From positions 62,001 to 126,000 of the forward strand of contig DATEMU010000013.1 in assembly GCA_035275405.1 (NCBI GenBank): a stretch of 64,000 nucleotides of DNA, given 5' to 3'. The notes under the pieces are model-generated. The model was given only the letters and a program-made list of their open reading frames with translations, made no database searches and was not told where the DNA came from. Shown in pieces: positions 53,326 through 62,504 of this stretch; within the stretch, counting starts at the first letter, position 1, and each line of letters starts with the position of its first letter. Origin of the DNA: Phycisphaerae bacterium (GTDB taxonomy: Bacteria > Planctomycetota > Phycisphaerae > UBA1845 > UTPLA1). The position numbers and the translations under genes are program-made.

Positions 53326-54180
53326 ATGCCCGCGAATCCAAGAACCAATCGCTTGTATGTGATCTCCAATTCGTGCCGTCTCTTTTCTCGATCGGGGGTG
53401 GTTTTCATGATCGCGCTATTCCACACTGCGTGGCCGCAATGCCGCCCATCCGCCGGAAACTCTGCCCCGCCCCCCCCATCGGGCCCGACCGCATCTACCA
53501 CCACGAGTCCCGCCGGTCTCCCGCGGACGACGGAGCGCCAAACCGAGCGTCGTCGTATGGTCGATCAACAAATGGCCGCCCGCGACATCCGCGATGCGCG
53601 CGTGCTCGCCGCGATGCGCAACGTCCCACGGCATTGGTTCGTGCCCGAAGACTCCGCCCGCAGCGCCTACGACGACCGCCCCCTGCCCATCGGCTGGGAC
53701 CAAACGATCTCGCAGCCTTACATCGTCGCGCTGATGACCCAGCTCCTCGCGATCAAGCCGGGCGAGAAAGTGCTGGAGATCGGCACCGGCTCGGGATACC
53801 AGGCCGCCGTCCTCGCCGAACTGACCGAAAAGGTGTACACGATTGAAATCGTTGAGCCACTCGCCAAACGGACGATCGACATCCTGCGCGAACGAGGCTA
53901 CAAGAATATTCACGTCCGCATCGGCGACGGCTATCTCGGCTGGCCCGAAGAGGCCCCGTTCGACGCAATCATCGTCACCTGCGCCCCCGAAGACCCGCCA
54001 CCTGCGTTGATCAAGCAACTCGCCGCCGGCGGCCGCATGTGCATCCCCGTCGGCTCACTGTGGACCGGTCAGGAACTGATCCTTCTGCGCAAGGAGAAAG
54101 ATGGCACTCTGAAGAAGGAATCGGTCGCGCCGGTCCAGTTCGTTCCGATGACGGGCAAGGCGCAGGATAAGCGGCCGTAA
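53326..54180 (+). CDS. pcm: Protein-L-isoaspartate O-methyltransferase, exported form
   Basis: 284 residues; the ATG at 53326 has GGAGG six bases upstream, while another at 53407 would give a clean signal peptide (MIALFHTAWPQCRPSAG). The catalytic core (residues about 75-275) has the family motifs: ARSAYDDRPLPIGWDQTISQ, then the SAM site VLEIGTGSGYQAAVLAEL and the closing GGRMCIPVG. It methylates damaged isoaspartyl residues for repair. An N-terminal hydrophobic, Pro-rich extension suggests export, which is unusual because SAM is cytoplasmic. Confidence 0.9.
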   Translation: MPANPRTNRLYVISNSCRLFSRSGVVFMIALFHTAWPQCRPSAGNSAPPPPSGPTASTTTSPAGLPRTTERQTERRRMVDQQMAARDIRDARVLAAMRNVPRHWFVPEDSARSAYDDRPLPIGWDQTISQPYIVALMTQLLAIKPGEKVLEIGTGSGYQAAVLAELTEKVYTIEIVEPLAKRTIDILRERGYKNIHVRIGDGYLGWPEEAPFDAIIVTCAPEDPPPALIKQLAAGGRMCIPVGSLWTGQELILLRKEKDGTLKKESVAPVQFVPMTGKAQDKRP

Positions 54181-54189
54181 TCGCACAAC

Positions 54190-54498
54190 TTAATTATCGA
54201 GCGGATCGATCGGCCTTCGCGCGCCGTGTCGGACGTGTAGAACATGAACCTCGTCGCCGCGAATAGTAAACAGGACGCGGTAGTTTCCGATGACAAGGTG
54301 CCGAATTGCGACGTTGAATTCTTCCGATTCAGGCGCGAGCGGACATCGCTCCGGCACTTCCTTCAGCGAAAGTATCGCGTCTTCAATTTGATTGGCCCAT
54401 TTCAGCGCGTTTTCCGGTGAATGCTTCGCAATGAATACGAGAGCGTCGTTAATTTCTTCCTCAACGGATGGGGACGTGATGACCCGGAAGCGTATCAT
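54190..54498 (-). CDS. RelE/ParE-family toxin, second module
   Basis: 102 residues with FRVITSPSVEEEINDALVFI, HLVIGNYRVLFTIRGDEVHV and LHVRHGARRP, a ParE/RelE fold. The start overlaps the antitoxin stop by four bases. Convergent with pcm, ten bases away. Confidence 0.88.
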   Translation of the reverse strand: MIRFRVITSPSVEEEINDALVFIAKHSPENALKWANQIEDAILSLKEVPERCPLAPESEEFNVAIRHLVIGNYRVLFTIRGDEVHVLHVRHGARRPIDPLDN

Positions 54499-54785
54499 CC
54501 GCGGGGAATCTTATGCTTCTTTCGCAACTCCGCAAAAAACTCCTCCGCAGGACGGCCCTTCCCCTGCGTCATCGACTCCAACCCCCGCCGAATCCCCGCG
54601 ATCGTCTCGGCCCGCTCGACGGCTTCCAGCAGCTTCTGATAGGCCTCTGCATCCTGCACGACGATCTCTGCCTTGCCGTTGACGGTCAAGAGCTCCGCAC
54701 GCCCGCGCTTCTTCAGCCGTTCGATATGCTCCTTGTGGTTTCGCAGAAAATCCGTCAGCGGATGGATGTCGGTCATGTGGATCAT
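54495..54785 (-). CDS. Phd/YefM-type antitoxin
   Basis: 96 residues from the ATG at 54785, with AGGAG upstream. The core DIHPLTDFLRNHKEHIERLKK and LTVNGKAEIVVQDAEAYQKLL is Phd/YefM. The C-terminal FFAELRKKHKIPRG should bind the toxin. The antitoxin family differs from that at 48383-48631, though both toxins are ParE-like. Confidence 0.88.
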   Translation of the reverse strand: MIHMTDIHPLTDFLRNHKEHIERLKKRGRAELLTVNGKAEIVVQDAEAYQKLLEAVERAETIAGIRRGLESMTQGKGRPAEEFFAELRKKHKIPRG

Positions 54786-54806
54786 GGCAGGCTCCTGTCT
54801 GATTAT

Positions 54807-54844
54807 TATCATACTATTATATGATAGCACCAAGCAGCGATCAA
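54807..54844 (-). promoter_or_regulatory. Promoter and operator of the Phd/ParE module
   Basis: On the minus strand TTGATC (54839-54844), a 17-base spacer and a perfect TATAAT (54816-54821). An inverted repeat TATCAT/ATGATA (54807-54812 and 54821-54826) overlaps the -10, as expected for autoregulation by the antitoxin. Confidence 0.82.
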
Positions 54845-54951
54845 AGGGTGGCCATGGCCCGACTTTTTGTAGCGCAAAGGAAGGGCGGCGAATCCGTCAC
54901 TGACGAACCACCGCCCGAAAACACCCAACGCCGATACGGAAACCGAAGGGC

Positions 54952-55359
54952 CTACGGGCTCGCCGCTTTCGCGCCCTCGTTTGGCATCTCCGCACCGTCG
55001 GCGGGAACGATTGCTTTCAAATCCAGCGGATTCGGCGGCCTTACATCAAAGCGGGCGATAATGTCCTTGTCCCGGTCCATCAAAACGTCCAACACCGGGT
55101 TGGTGGTCTGCCCGACGCCGGCGTTGCCGCGCCAGCTCGTAAAGACCCACGAGACCGCCGGAGTGGCGGTCAGGCGCACCACGTCTCCCCTGCGATGAAG
55201 GCTGGTGCAGCAGGGCTCGACGGTGCCATCGCCTTCGATCGTGATTCTCAACACCGTCGCGTCCAGGTCCTGGGGGCAACTGGTGTTGCCGAGGATGGGT
55301 ATCGCCAGCAGGCAGAGGATTAAGATGCCCATTCGCGTTCGTCGCACTGTCGACTGCAT
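54952..55359 (-). CDS. Small lipoprotein with a divergent InlB-like (B-repeat) domain
   Basis: 135 residues. Signal peptide with a lipobox-like ILGNTSC near residue 28. The mature part has the pattern GDGTVEPCCTSLHRRGDVVRL, TATPAVSWVFTSWRGNAG and LMDRDKDIIARFDV, which recalls the divergent InlB B-repeat seen in surface proteins. Function unknown. Confidence 0.72.
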   Translation of the reverse strand: MQSTVRRTRMGILILCLLAIPILGNTSCPQDLDATVLRITIEGDGTVEPCCTSLHRRGDVVRLTATPAVSWVFTSWRGNAGVGQTTNPVLDVLMDRDKDIIARFDVRPPNPLDLKAIVPADGAEMPNEGAKAASP

Positions 55360-55709
55360 GATTCAAACCTCCGAGGAATTTCCCAACGGCCATTCATGGT
55401 CGAAACGGATTCCATGTTTACTTTGTTAGCGGCTGCCCGGGGGGCAGCCTCCCGAAACGGTCTGTATTTTCCCTGTTCAACTCCCAGCGGTCAAATAACC
55501 GCCAATTCCTGGATGCGGCCCCTGACGCCTGCTAGTTCATCCTCGCGGGGACGCATTCGAGGATCTTCGCCTCGCCGGCAAGGGCCATATTCTCCAGTGC
55601 GACAGACCGGGCCAGGTACTCACGCGAAATCGGGAGTTTCTCCAGCAAGACCTCGCTGCACTTCCACGTGTAGGAAGGGCATGCGGAAGTATATCTTCGT
55701 AATTCGTTG
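55360..55709. other. Gene-poor gap with a possible gene fragment
   Basis: 350 bases. On the minus strand, 55532-55747 is open and its tail (VLLEKLPISREYLARSVALE, then LAGEAKILECVPARMN) reads like natural protein, but the start overlaps the next gene and has no ribosome site. It could be a decayed fragment. Nothing else stands out. Confidence 0.35.
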
Positions 55710-56267
55710 CTATGGCGCGAGTTCGGCGAAGTTGAAGGGGCGCCCACATTCCGGGCAGATCATAGAGACATTTCCGATCAGGCTATAGGCGCATCCAGGA
55801 CAAAGGGTACCGTTTTGTATCGGAAGCGGTTGGCGAAGCCTGTTGTATGCGAGCATAAGCACGACATTCGAAAGTCCAAAGAATGCACAGAGATAGACTC
55901 CGTACTTCAGCATCAATAGCCAATGATTGGGGTCAGGGTTCCCAAGAGAAAAAACGAGGGCGAGACTTATGGCGCCGCATCCACATGCGATTCCCGATGC
56001 AAGCGCTCGTCGAAAGGTCCTGACCATAGACTGACATCGCCAAAGTATCATCCATGGGATACCCGCCACGGCGGCCATTCCGACCGTTAGCCAAAGCCGC
56101 TGATAGTTCAAAACAAAAGTCGGCAATTCTCCATGCTGCGCGAAAATCGACACTGCCATCAATCCGATTCCCCCGATGTAAACGGTGACGCCCGTGAGAA
56201 ACGAATACCCGATTAAACGCGGAGGCGACCAAAGTTCAGAACGATATACGACAGCCCTGACTGGCAA
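55710..56267 (-). CDS. Membrane protein with C-terminal zinc ribbon
   Basis: 185 residues from a TTG at 56267, preceded by GAGGG. Four hydrophobic segments (IGGIGLMAVSIFA; VGMAAVAGIPWMILW; AISLALVFSLG; YGVYLCAFFGLSNVVLML) precede a four-cysteine ribbon, CPGCAYSLIGNVSMICPECG. The ribbon matches the one in the 32.5-33.7 kb proteins. It starts nine bases after the stop of ftcD, so they may share a message. The role is unknown. Confidence 0.75.
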   Translation of the reverse strand: MPVRAVVYRSELWSPPRLIGYSFLTGVTVYIGGIGLMAVSIFAQHGELPTFVLNYQRLWLTVGMAAVAGIPWMILWRCQSMVRTFRRALASGIACGCGAISLALVFSLGNPDPNHWLLMLKYGVYLCAFFGLSNVVLMLAYNRLRQPLPIQNGTLCPGCAYSLIGNVSMICPECGRPFNFAELAP

Positions 56268-56276
56268 GGATTGCCC

Positions 56277-57962
56277 TCACAATAACCTGCGCTCGACAGA
56301 TTCCTGTATCGCCTGCTCGCAACTCGATATCTTCGCCTCGATTTCTCTCGCCTGCCGCCGAAACTCCTGCACGGCCGCCTTATCCGTCAACCCCTTCGCA
56401 TTGATCTTCACATTCAAATGCGCCCCAATCACCGCCGCCCGGGCGCATGCCGCGGCTACCCCCGCGTCCGAGACGCTCGCCTCCATCCCATGGTCCGCCA
56501 TCGCTGCGATCACCTCCATCGACGCCAGGGCCTCCTCCATGACCGCCAGGGGGACCTCGATCGCCCTTTTCGTTGCCGCCTCGACCGCCGCCGCCCTCGC
56601 CGACTTCTCCGACTCGCTACCGTTCGGCAAGCCATGCGCCGCCATCAGGGTGTTGAAGGCCTCGGTGTCCTCGTCCACGAGCTGCATCAGCCGCGCCCAA
56701 TGGGCTTTGCCGCGCTCCGCCCACGTCGAAAACTCCTCCCAGCGCTCGTCCCAGCCCCGCTTATGGCTCGACAGGTTTGCCACCATCGTCGCCAGCGCCG
56801 CCCCCAGCGCCCCTACCAGCGCCGACACGCTCCCACCGCCCGGCGCAGGGGCCTCGCTCGCGGTCAACTCGACAAACCCTACGACGGTGCGATCCACCAG
56901 CCGCCCCGCGGACTTGTCGGCAATGGCGTATTCGATGATCTTTTCTTCCGGCTTAAATGGGCTTAGGTCGTTCAGCCCCAGACTCTTCACCGCGATTTTG
57001 ATCAGCTCCCGATCGCTCACGCCGACCGAGCGGTGCTGCTTGCGCAGAAAATATCGCCCCGCCTCCAACATCGCCGAGAGCGGAACCATTCCCACAATCT
57101 CGCTGCCCGTCACGCGCACGCCCCGCGCCTCGGCCTTCTTGCAACATTCGTCGAATGCGACGTGGATCGGCGTTACGGCGAGGTTGGTCAGGTTGATCGA
57201 AATCTGCGCGATTCCATACTCTTCGATGTACCAGCCGATGGCCTTGCAACATTTGAGCGATCCCGGCTCCCACAGCTTTTCGCCCTTGGCGTCCAGGACG
57301 GGCTTGCCGCCCGCCTTGCCATCGATCGTCTTGATGCGCCCCTTCTCGCGAATGTCGTAGGCGATGGCGTTCGCCCGGCGGACGCTCGTCGTGTTCAGGT
57401 TGACGTTGTACGCAACGAGAAAATCGCGCGCGCCGACCGCCGTCGCCCCGCTCTTCTCATTCAACTTCGCCGGCCCGAAATCCGGCTTCCATTCCGGCCG
57501 GCTCAACTTCTCCGCCAGCCCCTCGTATTCCCCGGCGCGGACGCTCGCCAGATTCTTCCGCTCGGGTTTCGTCGCCGCGTATTCATAGAGAAAAACCGGA
57601 ACACCCAGCTCCTCGCCGATCCGCCGACCGAGCTTCTTCGCCCATTCGACCGTCTCTTCCATCGTAATCCCCGAAATCGGCACCAGCGGGCAAACATCCG
57701 TCGCCCCGAACCGCGGATGCTCACCCTTGTGCCGCCGCATGTCGATCACCTCAGCCGACTGTTTCGCCGCCCGAAATGCCGCCTCGCAGACAAGCCCCGG
57801 CGGACCGACGAACGTCACCACGGTGCGGTTGGTCGCCTGACCGGGGTCAACGTCCAGTAATCGCACGCCTTCGACGGTCAGAATCTGGTCTGTGATCTGT
57901 TTGATGACGGCGGGATCGCGGCCTTCGGAGAAGTTGGGGACACACTCAATAAGGGGGGGCAT
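56277..57962 (-). CDS. ftcD: Glutamate formimidoyltransferase-cyclodeaminase
   Basis: 561 residues with both enzymatic halves. The formiminotransferase part opens with LIECVPNFSEGRDPAVIKQI and carries MRRHKGEHPRFGATDVCPLV; the cyclodeaminase part starts near residue 350 (VELTASEAPAPGGGSVSALV). It transfers the formimino group of formiminoglutamate to tetrahydrofolate and deaminates it, the last step of one histidine-degradation route. HutI is encoded 3 kb away. HutH and HutU are not in the window. Confidence 0.95.
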   Translation of the reverse strand: MPPLIECVPNFSEGRDPAVIKQITDQILTVEGVRLLDVDPGQATNRTVVTFVGPPGLVCEAAFRAAKQSAEVIDMRRHKGEHPRFGATDVCPLVPISGITMEETVEWAKKLGRRIGEELGVPVFLYEYAATKPERKNLASVRAGEYEGLAEKLSRPEWKPDFGPAKLNEKSGATAVGARDFLVAYNVNLNTTSVRRANAIAYDIREKGRIKTIDGKAGGKPVLDAKGEKLWEPGSLKCCKAIGWYIEEYGIAQISINLTNLAVTPIHVAFDECCKKAEARGVRVTGSEIVGMVPLSAMLEAGRYFLRKQHRSVGVSDRELIKIAVKSLGLNDLSPFKPEEKIIEYAIADKSAGRLVDRTVVGFVELTASEAPAPGGGSVSALVGALGAALATMVANLSSHKRGWDERWEEFSTWAERGKAHWARLMQLVDEDTEAFNTLMAAHGLPNGSESEKSARAAAVEAATKRAIEVPLAVMEEALASMEVIAAMADHGMEASVSDAGVAAACARAAVIGAHLNVKINAKGLTDKAAVQEFRRQAREIEAKISSCEQAIQESVERRLL

Positions 57963-58026
57963 TCAGAACCTCCACCGCGTAGTTTAGACCCGGACACACG
58001 GGTCGCAAACCCTACTCCGATCGCAC

Positions 58027-58056
58027 TTTACACAGCCCGTCGACGTGGGATATACT
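58027..58056 (+). promoter_or_regulatory. Promoter of the kinase-CHASE2 gene
   Basis: TTTACA (58027-58032), an 18-base spacer and TATACT (58051-58056). The GTG start at 58067 lies only ten bases on, so the message would be essentially leaderless. Confidence 0.65.
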
Positions 58057-58066
58057 GGCGGGCCGC

Positions 58067-60448
58067 GTGGCGGATGGGCCAGTCGGGCGCTCTCGTCGCC
58101 TTCTCATCGCATCGAGCAGTTCGCCGCCATCAGTCGGAGCGGAATACTTGTCGGAGCCCGCGCCAACTTCAGCGCCGGGGGGCCAACGTCCGGAGCCTAC
58201 GACTCCCGCGCCAACGTCTGTCCCCACCGCGCCCAGCGACGTCCTTCCGACGCCCGCCGATTTATTCCCGGGCTACGAGATCATCGCGGAGATCAGCCGC
58301 GGCGGTCAGGGCATCGTTTACCAGGCGATCCAGACGGCCACCAAGCGCAAAGTCGCCCTTAAGGTCCTGCTGCACGGCCACTATGCCGACAGCGCCCAGC
58401 GCAAGCGCTTCCAGCGCGAAATCGAAACTCTTGCGCAGCTTCGCCACCCCAACATCGTCTCGATCTTCGACGCCGATCTGACAAAGGACGGCCGCCAGTT
58501 CTACGTGATGGACTACGTCCGCGGCAAACGCCTCGACGCATATGTCCAGACGCAGCGGGCCTCCGTCGAGCAGATGGCCCAACTCTTCATTGGCATTTGC
58601 GACGCGATGCACCATGCCCACGAACATGGCTTCGTCCATCGCGACCTTAAGCCGCAGAACATCCTCGTCGACAGCGACGGCCACACCCACATCCTCGACT
58701 TCGGCCTCGCCCGGCCGATGGCCGCCGGCGTGGACCCGCAACTCTCCACGAGCCTGCACGTCATGGGGACCCTCCGCTACCTCTCCCCCGAGCAGGCCGG
58801 CCGCGATCCCGGCGCCATCGATCGGCGGACGGATATCTATTCCCTGGGCGTCATTCTTTACACGCTTTTGACTGGCGCCACACCGTACGATACGGACAGC
58901 GATCTCCACTCGGCCCTCGATAACATCCTGCACGCCGCCCCGAAGCGGCCCAGCACGGTCTGCGCGGGAATCGATCCCGATCTGGAGACGATCATACTGA
59001 CGTGCCTGTCCAAGGAGCGCGAACGCCGCTACCAAACCGCGACGGCCCTGGCGGGGGACCTGCGCGCGTTCCTGGCCGGCGCGGCGATCACGGCCAGGCA
59101 GGACAGCCGGGGATACCTCGTCAGGAAGCATGCCCAGCGCGCTGTGGCGAGACATCCTATCACGACCCATCTGGGAATCATTGTGGTGGCGACATTGCTG
59201 GCAAGGCCCGTCGGAGACTATCTCTTCTTTGGATTAACGCCGGTCGGCGGATGGGTTGATCGATTCATCATCGGCCGGTTTGCGGTGCCACCCGCCGGGC
59301 CGGCGCTGCAGCAGGTCCGCATCATAACCATGACGGATTCGACGGGGATGCCCGCCCTGGCGAAGCAGGAATCCCTGGCCGACGTCTCGCGGGACAATCG
59401 TCAAAGCTATCGCCGGCTGCACGGGCGCCTGATGGAGCGGCTCGCGCAGGCCGGCGTTCGAGCCGTGGCCTTCGACATAACTTTTATGGGGAATTCGCCA
59501 TTTGATGAGGATTTCGTCAGCGGGGTGCGGGCGCTGCGCGCGGCCGGAGCCGAGGTCATCGTCACCGTGACGGACTGGCCGCTGCAAGGTTTGTCCTCGG
59601 CGCAACTGAGCGGGATCATTGCCCCGGACGTTCGTTGGGGCCGGCCCGTTCTTGCGAAGGAGGCCCCTTGGCGCCTGGTTCTCTTTATGCAGCGCGGCGT
59701 AACGGAGCCGATGCCGTCGATGGCGTTGACCACGTTTGCCGCCTGTCGCCAGCCCGACGCGGAACCCGTCTTTCGCGTCAATGAAGCCCGGGAGTCCCTG
59801 GAGATCATCTACTACAAAGCCGATCCCAACGTGCCGCGTTCCAAACAATTGCTGGAATCATCGGATCATATCAATCTTACCTACCTGACGCCCGTCCCCA
59901 CCGACGTATCGAAAATGGGGCTCAAGTCCGGCGACTATGTGGGCCATTTCATTATTCCGATGCCCAACGACGACGTTCTGACCGCCTCCACCATCGACTA
60001 CCGCGAAATCTTCTCCGCCGCGCTGCATGATTTGAAGGACATGCTCCGCGACAAGGTGGTCGTGATCGGAGACCTGACCAGCAAGGATTGGTACCCCCAT
60101 CCGGACGGTCGCACGTTGCCGGGTTGCCACGCCCACGCCGTGGGGATTGACATGCTGTTGCGATCGATTTCGCTGGGTCGTCCGCGTTGGGAGGCCAAGA
60201 TTGCTATGACCCTTGGCGCCGCTTTATTGGGGTGCCTCATCGTGGCATTCGCAGCCGGGCGCCGCTGGAAGACGTACCTGCTCGTCGCCGCCGCCGCCGC
60301 CGCGAGCTTCGGAGCAAGCCTGATCATCGTGCGACTGGCCTCCACGGCATGGAATCCCCTGTTGGCCATTCTCGCAATGTTCATGGCGTGTGAAATGAGC
60401 CTATGGATTGGTCGAAGGAATAAACTCGATCGTCAAACTGTTCAATAA
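58067..60448 (+). CDS. Ser/Thr protein kinase with CHASE2 sensor
   Basis: 793 residues. After a Pro/Ser/Thr-rich N-terminus, a Hanks-type kinase occupies residues about 67-330 (ISRGGQGIVYQA glycine loop; ALKVLL lysine; HRDLKPQNIL; DFGLARP; GTLRYLSPEQAG). A membrane segment lies near residue 365 and is followed by a CHASE2 domain (VRIITMTDSTGMPAL; RRLHGRLMERLAQAGVRAV; FDITFMGNSPFDEDF) outside the membrane. Three hydrophobic segments end the protein. It should phosphorylate cytoplasmic targets in response to an extracytoplasmic signal. The GTG start has a good promoter just upstream. It lies between ftcD and hutI but on the opposite strand. Confidence 0.92.
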   Translation: MADGPVGRSRRLLIASSSSPPSVGAEYLSEPAPTSAPGGQRPEPTTPAPTSVPTAPSDVLPTPADLFPGYEIIAEISRGGQGIVYQAIQTATKRKVALKVLLHGHYADSAQRKRFQREIETLAQLRHPNIVSIFDADLTKDGRQFYVMDYVRGKRLDAYVQTQRASVEQMAQLFIGICDAMHHAHEHGFVHRDLKPQNILVDSDGHTHILDFGLARPMAAGVDPQLSTSLHVMGTLRYLSPEQAGRDPGAIDRRTDIYSLGVILYTLLTGATPYDTDSDLHSALDNILHAAPKRPSTVCAGIDPDLETIILTCLSKERERRYQTATALAGDLRAFLAGAAITARQDSRGYLVRKHAQRAVARHPITTHLGIIVVATLLARPVGDYLFFGLTPVGGWVDRFIIGRFAVPPAGPALQQVRIITMTDSTGMPALAKQESLADVSRDNRQSYRRLHGRLMERLAQAGVRAVAFDITFMGNSPFDEDFVSGVRALRAAGAEVIVTVTDWPLQGLSSAQLSGIIAPDVRWGRPVLAKEAPWRLVLFMQRGVTEPMPSMALTTFAACRQPDAEPVFRVNEARESLEIIYYKADPNVPRSKQLLESSDHINLTYLTPVPTDVSKMGLKSGDYVGHFIIPMPNDDVLTASTIDYREIFSAALHDLKDMLRDKVVVIGDLTSKDWYPHPDGRTLPGCHAHAVGIDMLLRSISLGRPRWEAKIAMTLGAALLGCLIVAFAAGRRWKTYLLVAAAAAASFGASLIIVRLASTAWNPLLAILAMFMACEMSLWIGRRNKLDRQTVQ

Positions 60449-60459
60449 GGAGATTCCCG

Positions 60460-61131
60460 ATGTCTGGCCGAAATGCAACTCTCGCGCTCACCCTTGGAAT
60501 GCTGGGAATGGTCGGTTGTTTGGGCGGCTTCCCCCCGCCGCCGCCGGGGATAAAAACGAGTCCGCGCGCGATCCTCACCGGCGTGATCGTGCGGCCTCAT
60601 CAGGAAATTAAGAGTAACTATTTCCATCGCTACAAGGTTAAATTCAATTTGGACAAAGTGCCAAGTGAATTCGATGCCCTGATCGGACCTTATCCTTATA
60701 ACGTGTCTCCACTTCCGGACTTCGTCGCGCAGTATCGAAACCCCATTCCGCGCATCTACATCGCGTCAGGCTATGTCTATGAGGCCGGCGAGTGTCCTTC
60801 CGCCGAAACAGATCTGGTGGATGCCACCGCGCACGGCAGCAACGCCACCATGATCACCCAGGTCGACGGGGCCATCCACCGTGTTTTCCTCGTGAGAAAG
60901 ATTACGGGAACCGAACAAGCGACCGTTACGCTCAAGGGCGTTTCGCCCACCGTGCAAATAATAATGAACGCGAGCACGACTATGGCGGATCAGTACGTCG
61001 AGGCTATGCTGCCGGGACCTACGCTCACCGGGCCTCATAATGTCGCTGGGTCTGGGCAGGCTGGCTTTGTGGCAGACGTCAAGGCCTTTGCGGGCGAGGC
61101 CGCGCTCATCGATGCGTCCACGCCACCCTAA
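60460..61131 (+). CDS. Lipoprotein of unknown function
   Basis: 223 residues from an ATG with AAGGAG upstream. Signal peptide and lipobox: LALTLGMLGMVGC, with Cys20. A Pro-rich tether (FPPPPPG) then a beta-rich part. It follows the kinase by 11 bases and is probably co-expressed; it may be an accessory to the sensor. No family recognised. Confidence 0.72.
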   Translation: MSGRNATLALTLGMLGMVGCLGGFPPPPPGIKTSPRAILTGVIVRPHQEIKSNYFHRYKVKFNLDKVPSEFDALIGPYPYNVSPLPDFVAQYRNPIPRIYIASGYVYEAGECPSAETDLVDATAHGSNATMITQVDGAIHRVFLVRKITGTEQATVTLKGVSPTVQIIMNASTTMADQYVEAMLPGPTLTGPHNVAGSGQAGFVADVKAFAGEAALIDASTPP

Positions 61132-61158
61132 AACAGAATCTAGCGGCGATCCAGGCGA

Positions 61159-62406
61159 TTACGCCGACTGAAGAACAGGAAGAATCTGCCTGCCCCGTTT
61201 GAGCACGGATCGAACAGCATTGGCGCCGACGCGGTATGGCCATGCGTCGATGTTTGGCACATCGAGGACGAGGAGGTCCGCCTGATACCCGACCGCGATC
61301 GCCCCGATCCGATCCGCGCGGTGTAGCGCCGCTGCGGCGTTGGCCGTGCAGGCCACCAGGCACTCGACCGGCGTCATCCGCAACATCGTGCAGGCGATCG
61401 ACATGACGAGGGGCAGCGACTCGATCATCGACGAGCCGGGGTTGCAATCCGTCGCCAACGCGACCGGCAGTCCCGCGTCGATCAGCTTCCGCGCCGGCGC
61501 GGGCGTCGTGTTCAGGAAAAACGAACAGCCGGGCAGCAGCACGGGGATTGTCTTCGACGCTTTCAGCGCCGTGATATCCTCGTCATCGATGCATTCGAGA
61601 TGATCCGCTGACGCCGCTCCCAGTTCGACGGCCATCCGCGTGCCTCCGGTTTTCGTGATCTGCTCGGCATGAATCTTCGGCGTCAGGCCCGCGTTCTTGC
61701 AGGCCGTCAAGTATCGTCGGGATTGTTCGACGCTGAAGGCCCCACGCTCGCAGAACACATCGGCGAACTCGGCGAGCTTCTCCTCATGCAGCCGTAGTAA
61801 AAACGCCGCATCCGTCATCGCCGCGAGAAAGTCTTCCGCCCGTCCTTCAAACTCCGGCGGGACGGTGTGCGCCCCGAGGTAGGTCGCCACAATCTCGATG
61901 GGCACCTGCCGCGCGATCTCGCGGATCGCCGTCAACATCTTCAGCTCGTCGTCCGGGCTCAGCCCATACCCGCTCTTGATCTCCAGCGTCGTGACGCCGC
62001 CGGCGATCATTCGCCTGACGCGCGGAAGCGATCCCTCCACCAAATCCTCGACGTTTGCGGCCCGCACCGCCCGCATCGTGCTGCGAATCCCCCCGCCCGC
62101 CTGCATGATCTCCAGATACGACGCCCCTTTGATCCGCTGAACAAACTCCCCCTCGCGCATGCCCGCGAAAACGGCGTGCGTATGACAATCCACCAGCCCC
62201 GGCGTCACGCACCCCCCGCCCGCATCGACCGTCTCATCAAACGGCCCCTCCGGTCGCTCGCCCTTCGGCCCGAACCATGCGATCCGCCCATCCTCGATCA
62301 CGAGCGCGGCGTCTTTAATGATCGGTGGCGCAATGAATTGTTCGCCCGACGCCGGCCCCGGCGGAACGACGATCAGCTGTCCGATGTTGTGTAAAAGCGT
62401 GCGCAT
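61159..62406 (-). CDS. hutI: Imidazolonepropionase
   Basis: 415 residues. Amidohydrolase with the family motifs GLVDCHTHAVFAGMREGEFV, KSGYGLSPDDELKML, HAEQITKTGG, and ALATDCNPGSSMIESL. It hydrolyses imidazolonepropionate to formiminoglutamate in histidine degradation, feeding FtcD. The gene is convergent with the lipoprotein at 61131 and lies downstream of the repeat pair at 62412-62504. Confidence 0.95.
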   Translation of the reverse strand: MRTLLHNIGQLIVVPPGPASGEQFIAPPIIKDAALVIEDGRIAWFGPKGERPEGPFDETVDAGGGCVTPGLVDCHTHAVFAGMREGEFVQRIKGASYLEIMQAGGGIRSTMRAVRAANVEDLVEGSLPRVRRMIAGGVTTLEIKSGYGLSPDDELKMLTAIREIARQVPIEIVATYLGAHTVPPEFEGRAEDFLAAMTDAAFLLRLHEEKLAEFADVFCERGAFSVEQSRRYLTACKNAGLTPKIHAEQITKTGGTRMAVELGAASADHLECIDDEDITALKASKTIPVLLPGCSFFLNTTPAPARKLIDAGLPVALATDCNPGSSMIESLPLVMSIACTMLRMTPVECLVACTANAAAALHRADRIGAIAVGYQADLLVLDVPNIDAWPYRVGANAVRSVLKRGRQILPVLQSA

Positions 62407-62411
62407 AAAAC

Positions 62412-62504
62412 TAGCGAATGAAGAATAGCAAATAGCGAATGTCCCGTCTAACAGTGTTGCGCTGCGGTCTTCTTTCGCTATTCGCTATTCGCCATTCGCT
62501 ATTC
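62412..62504. repeat. Pair of inverted heptamer arrays (TTCGCTA)
   Basis: At 62474-62504, TTCGCTA is repeated four times (one unit TTCGCCA) plus TTC. At 62412-62441 the reverse complement occurs as four degenerate units. The two arrays face each other across about 32 bases, so they could pair as a long hairpin. The stop codon of the GNAT gene (62499-62501) is inside the right array. Confidence 0.8.
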
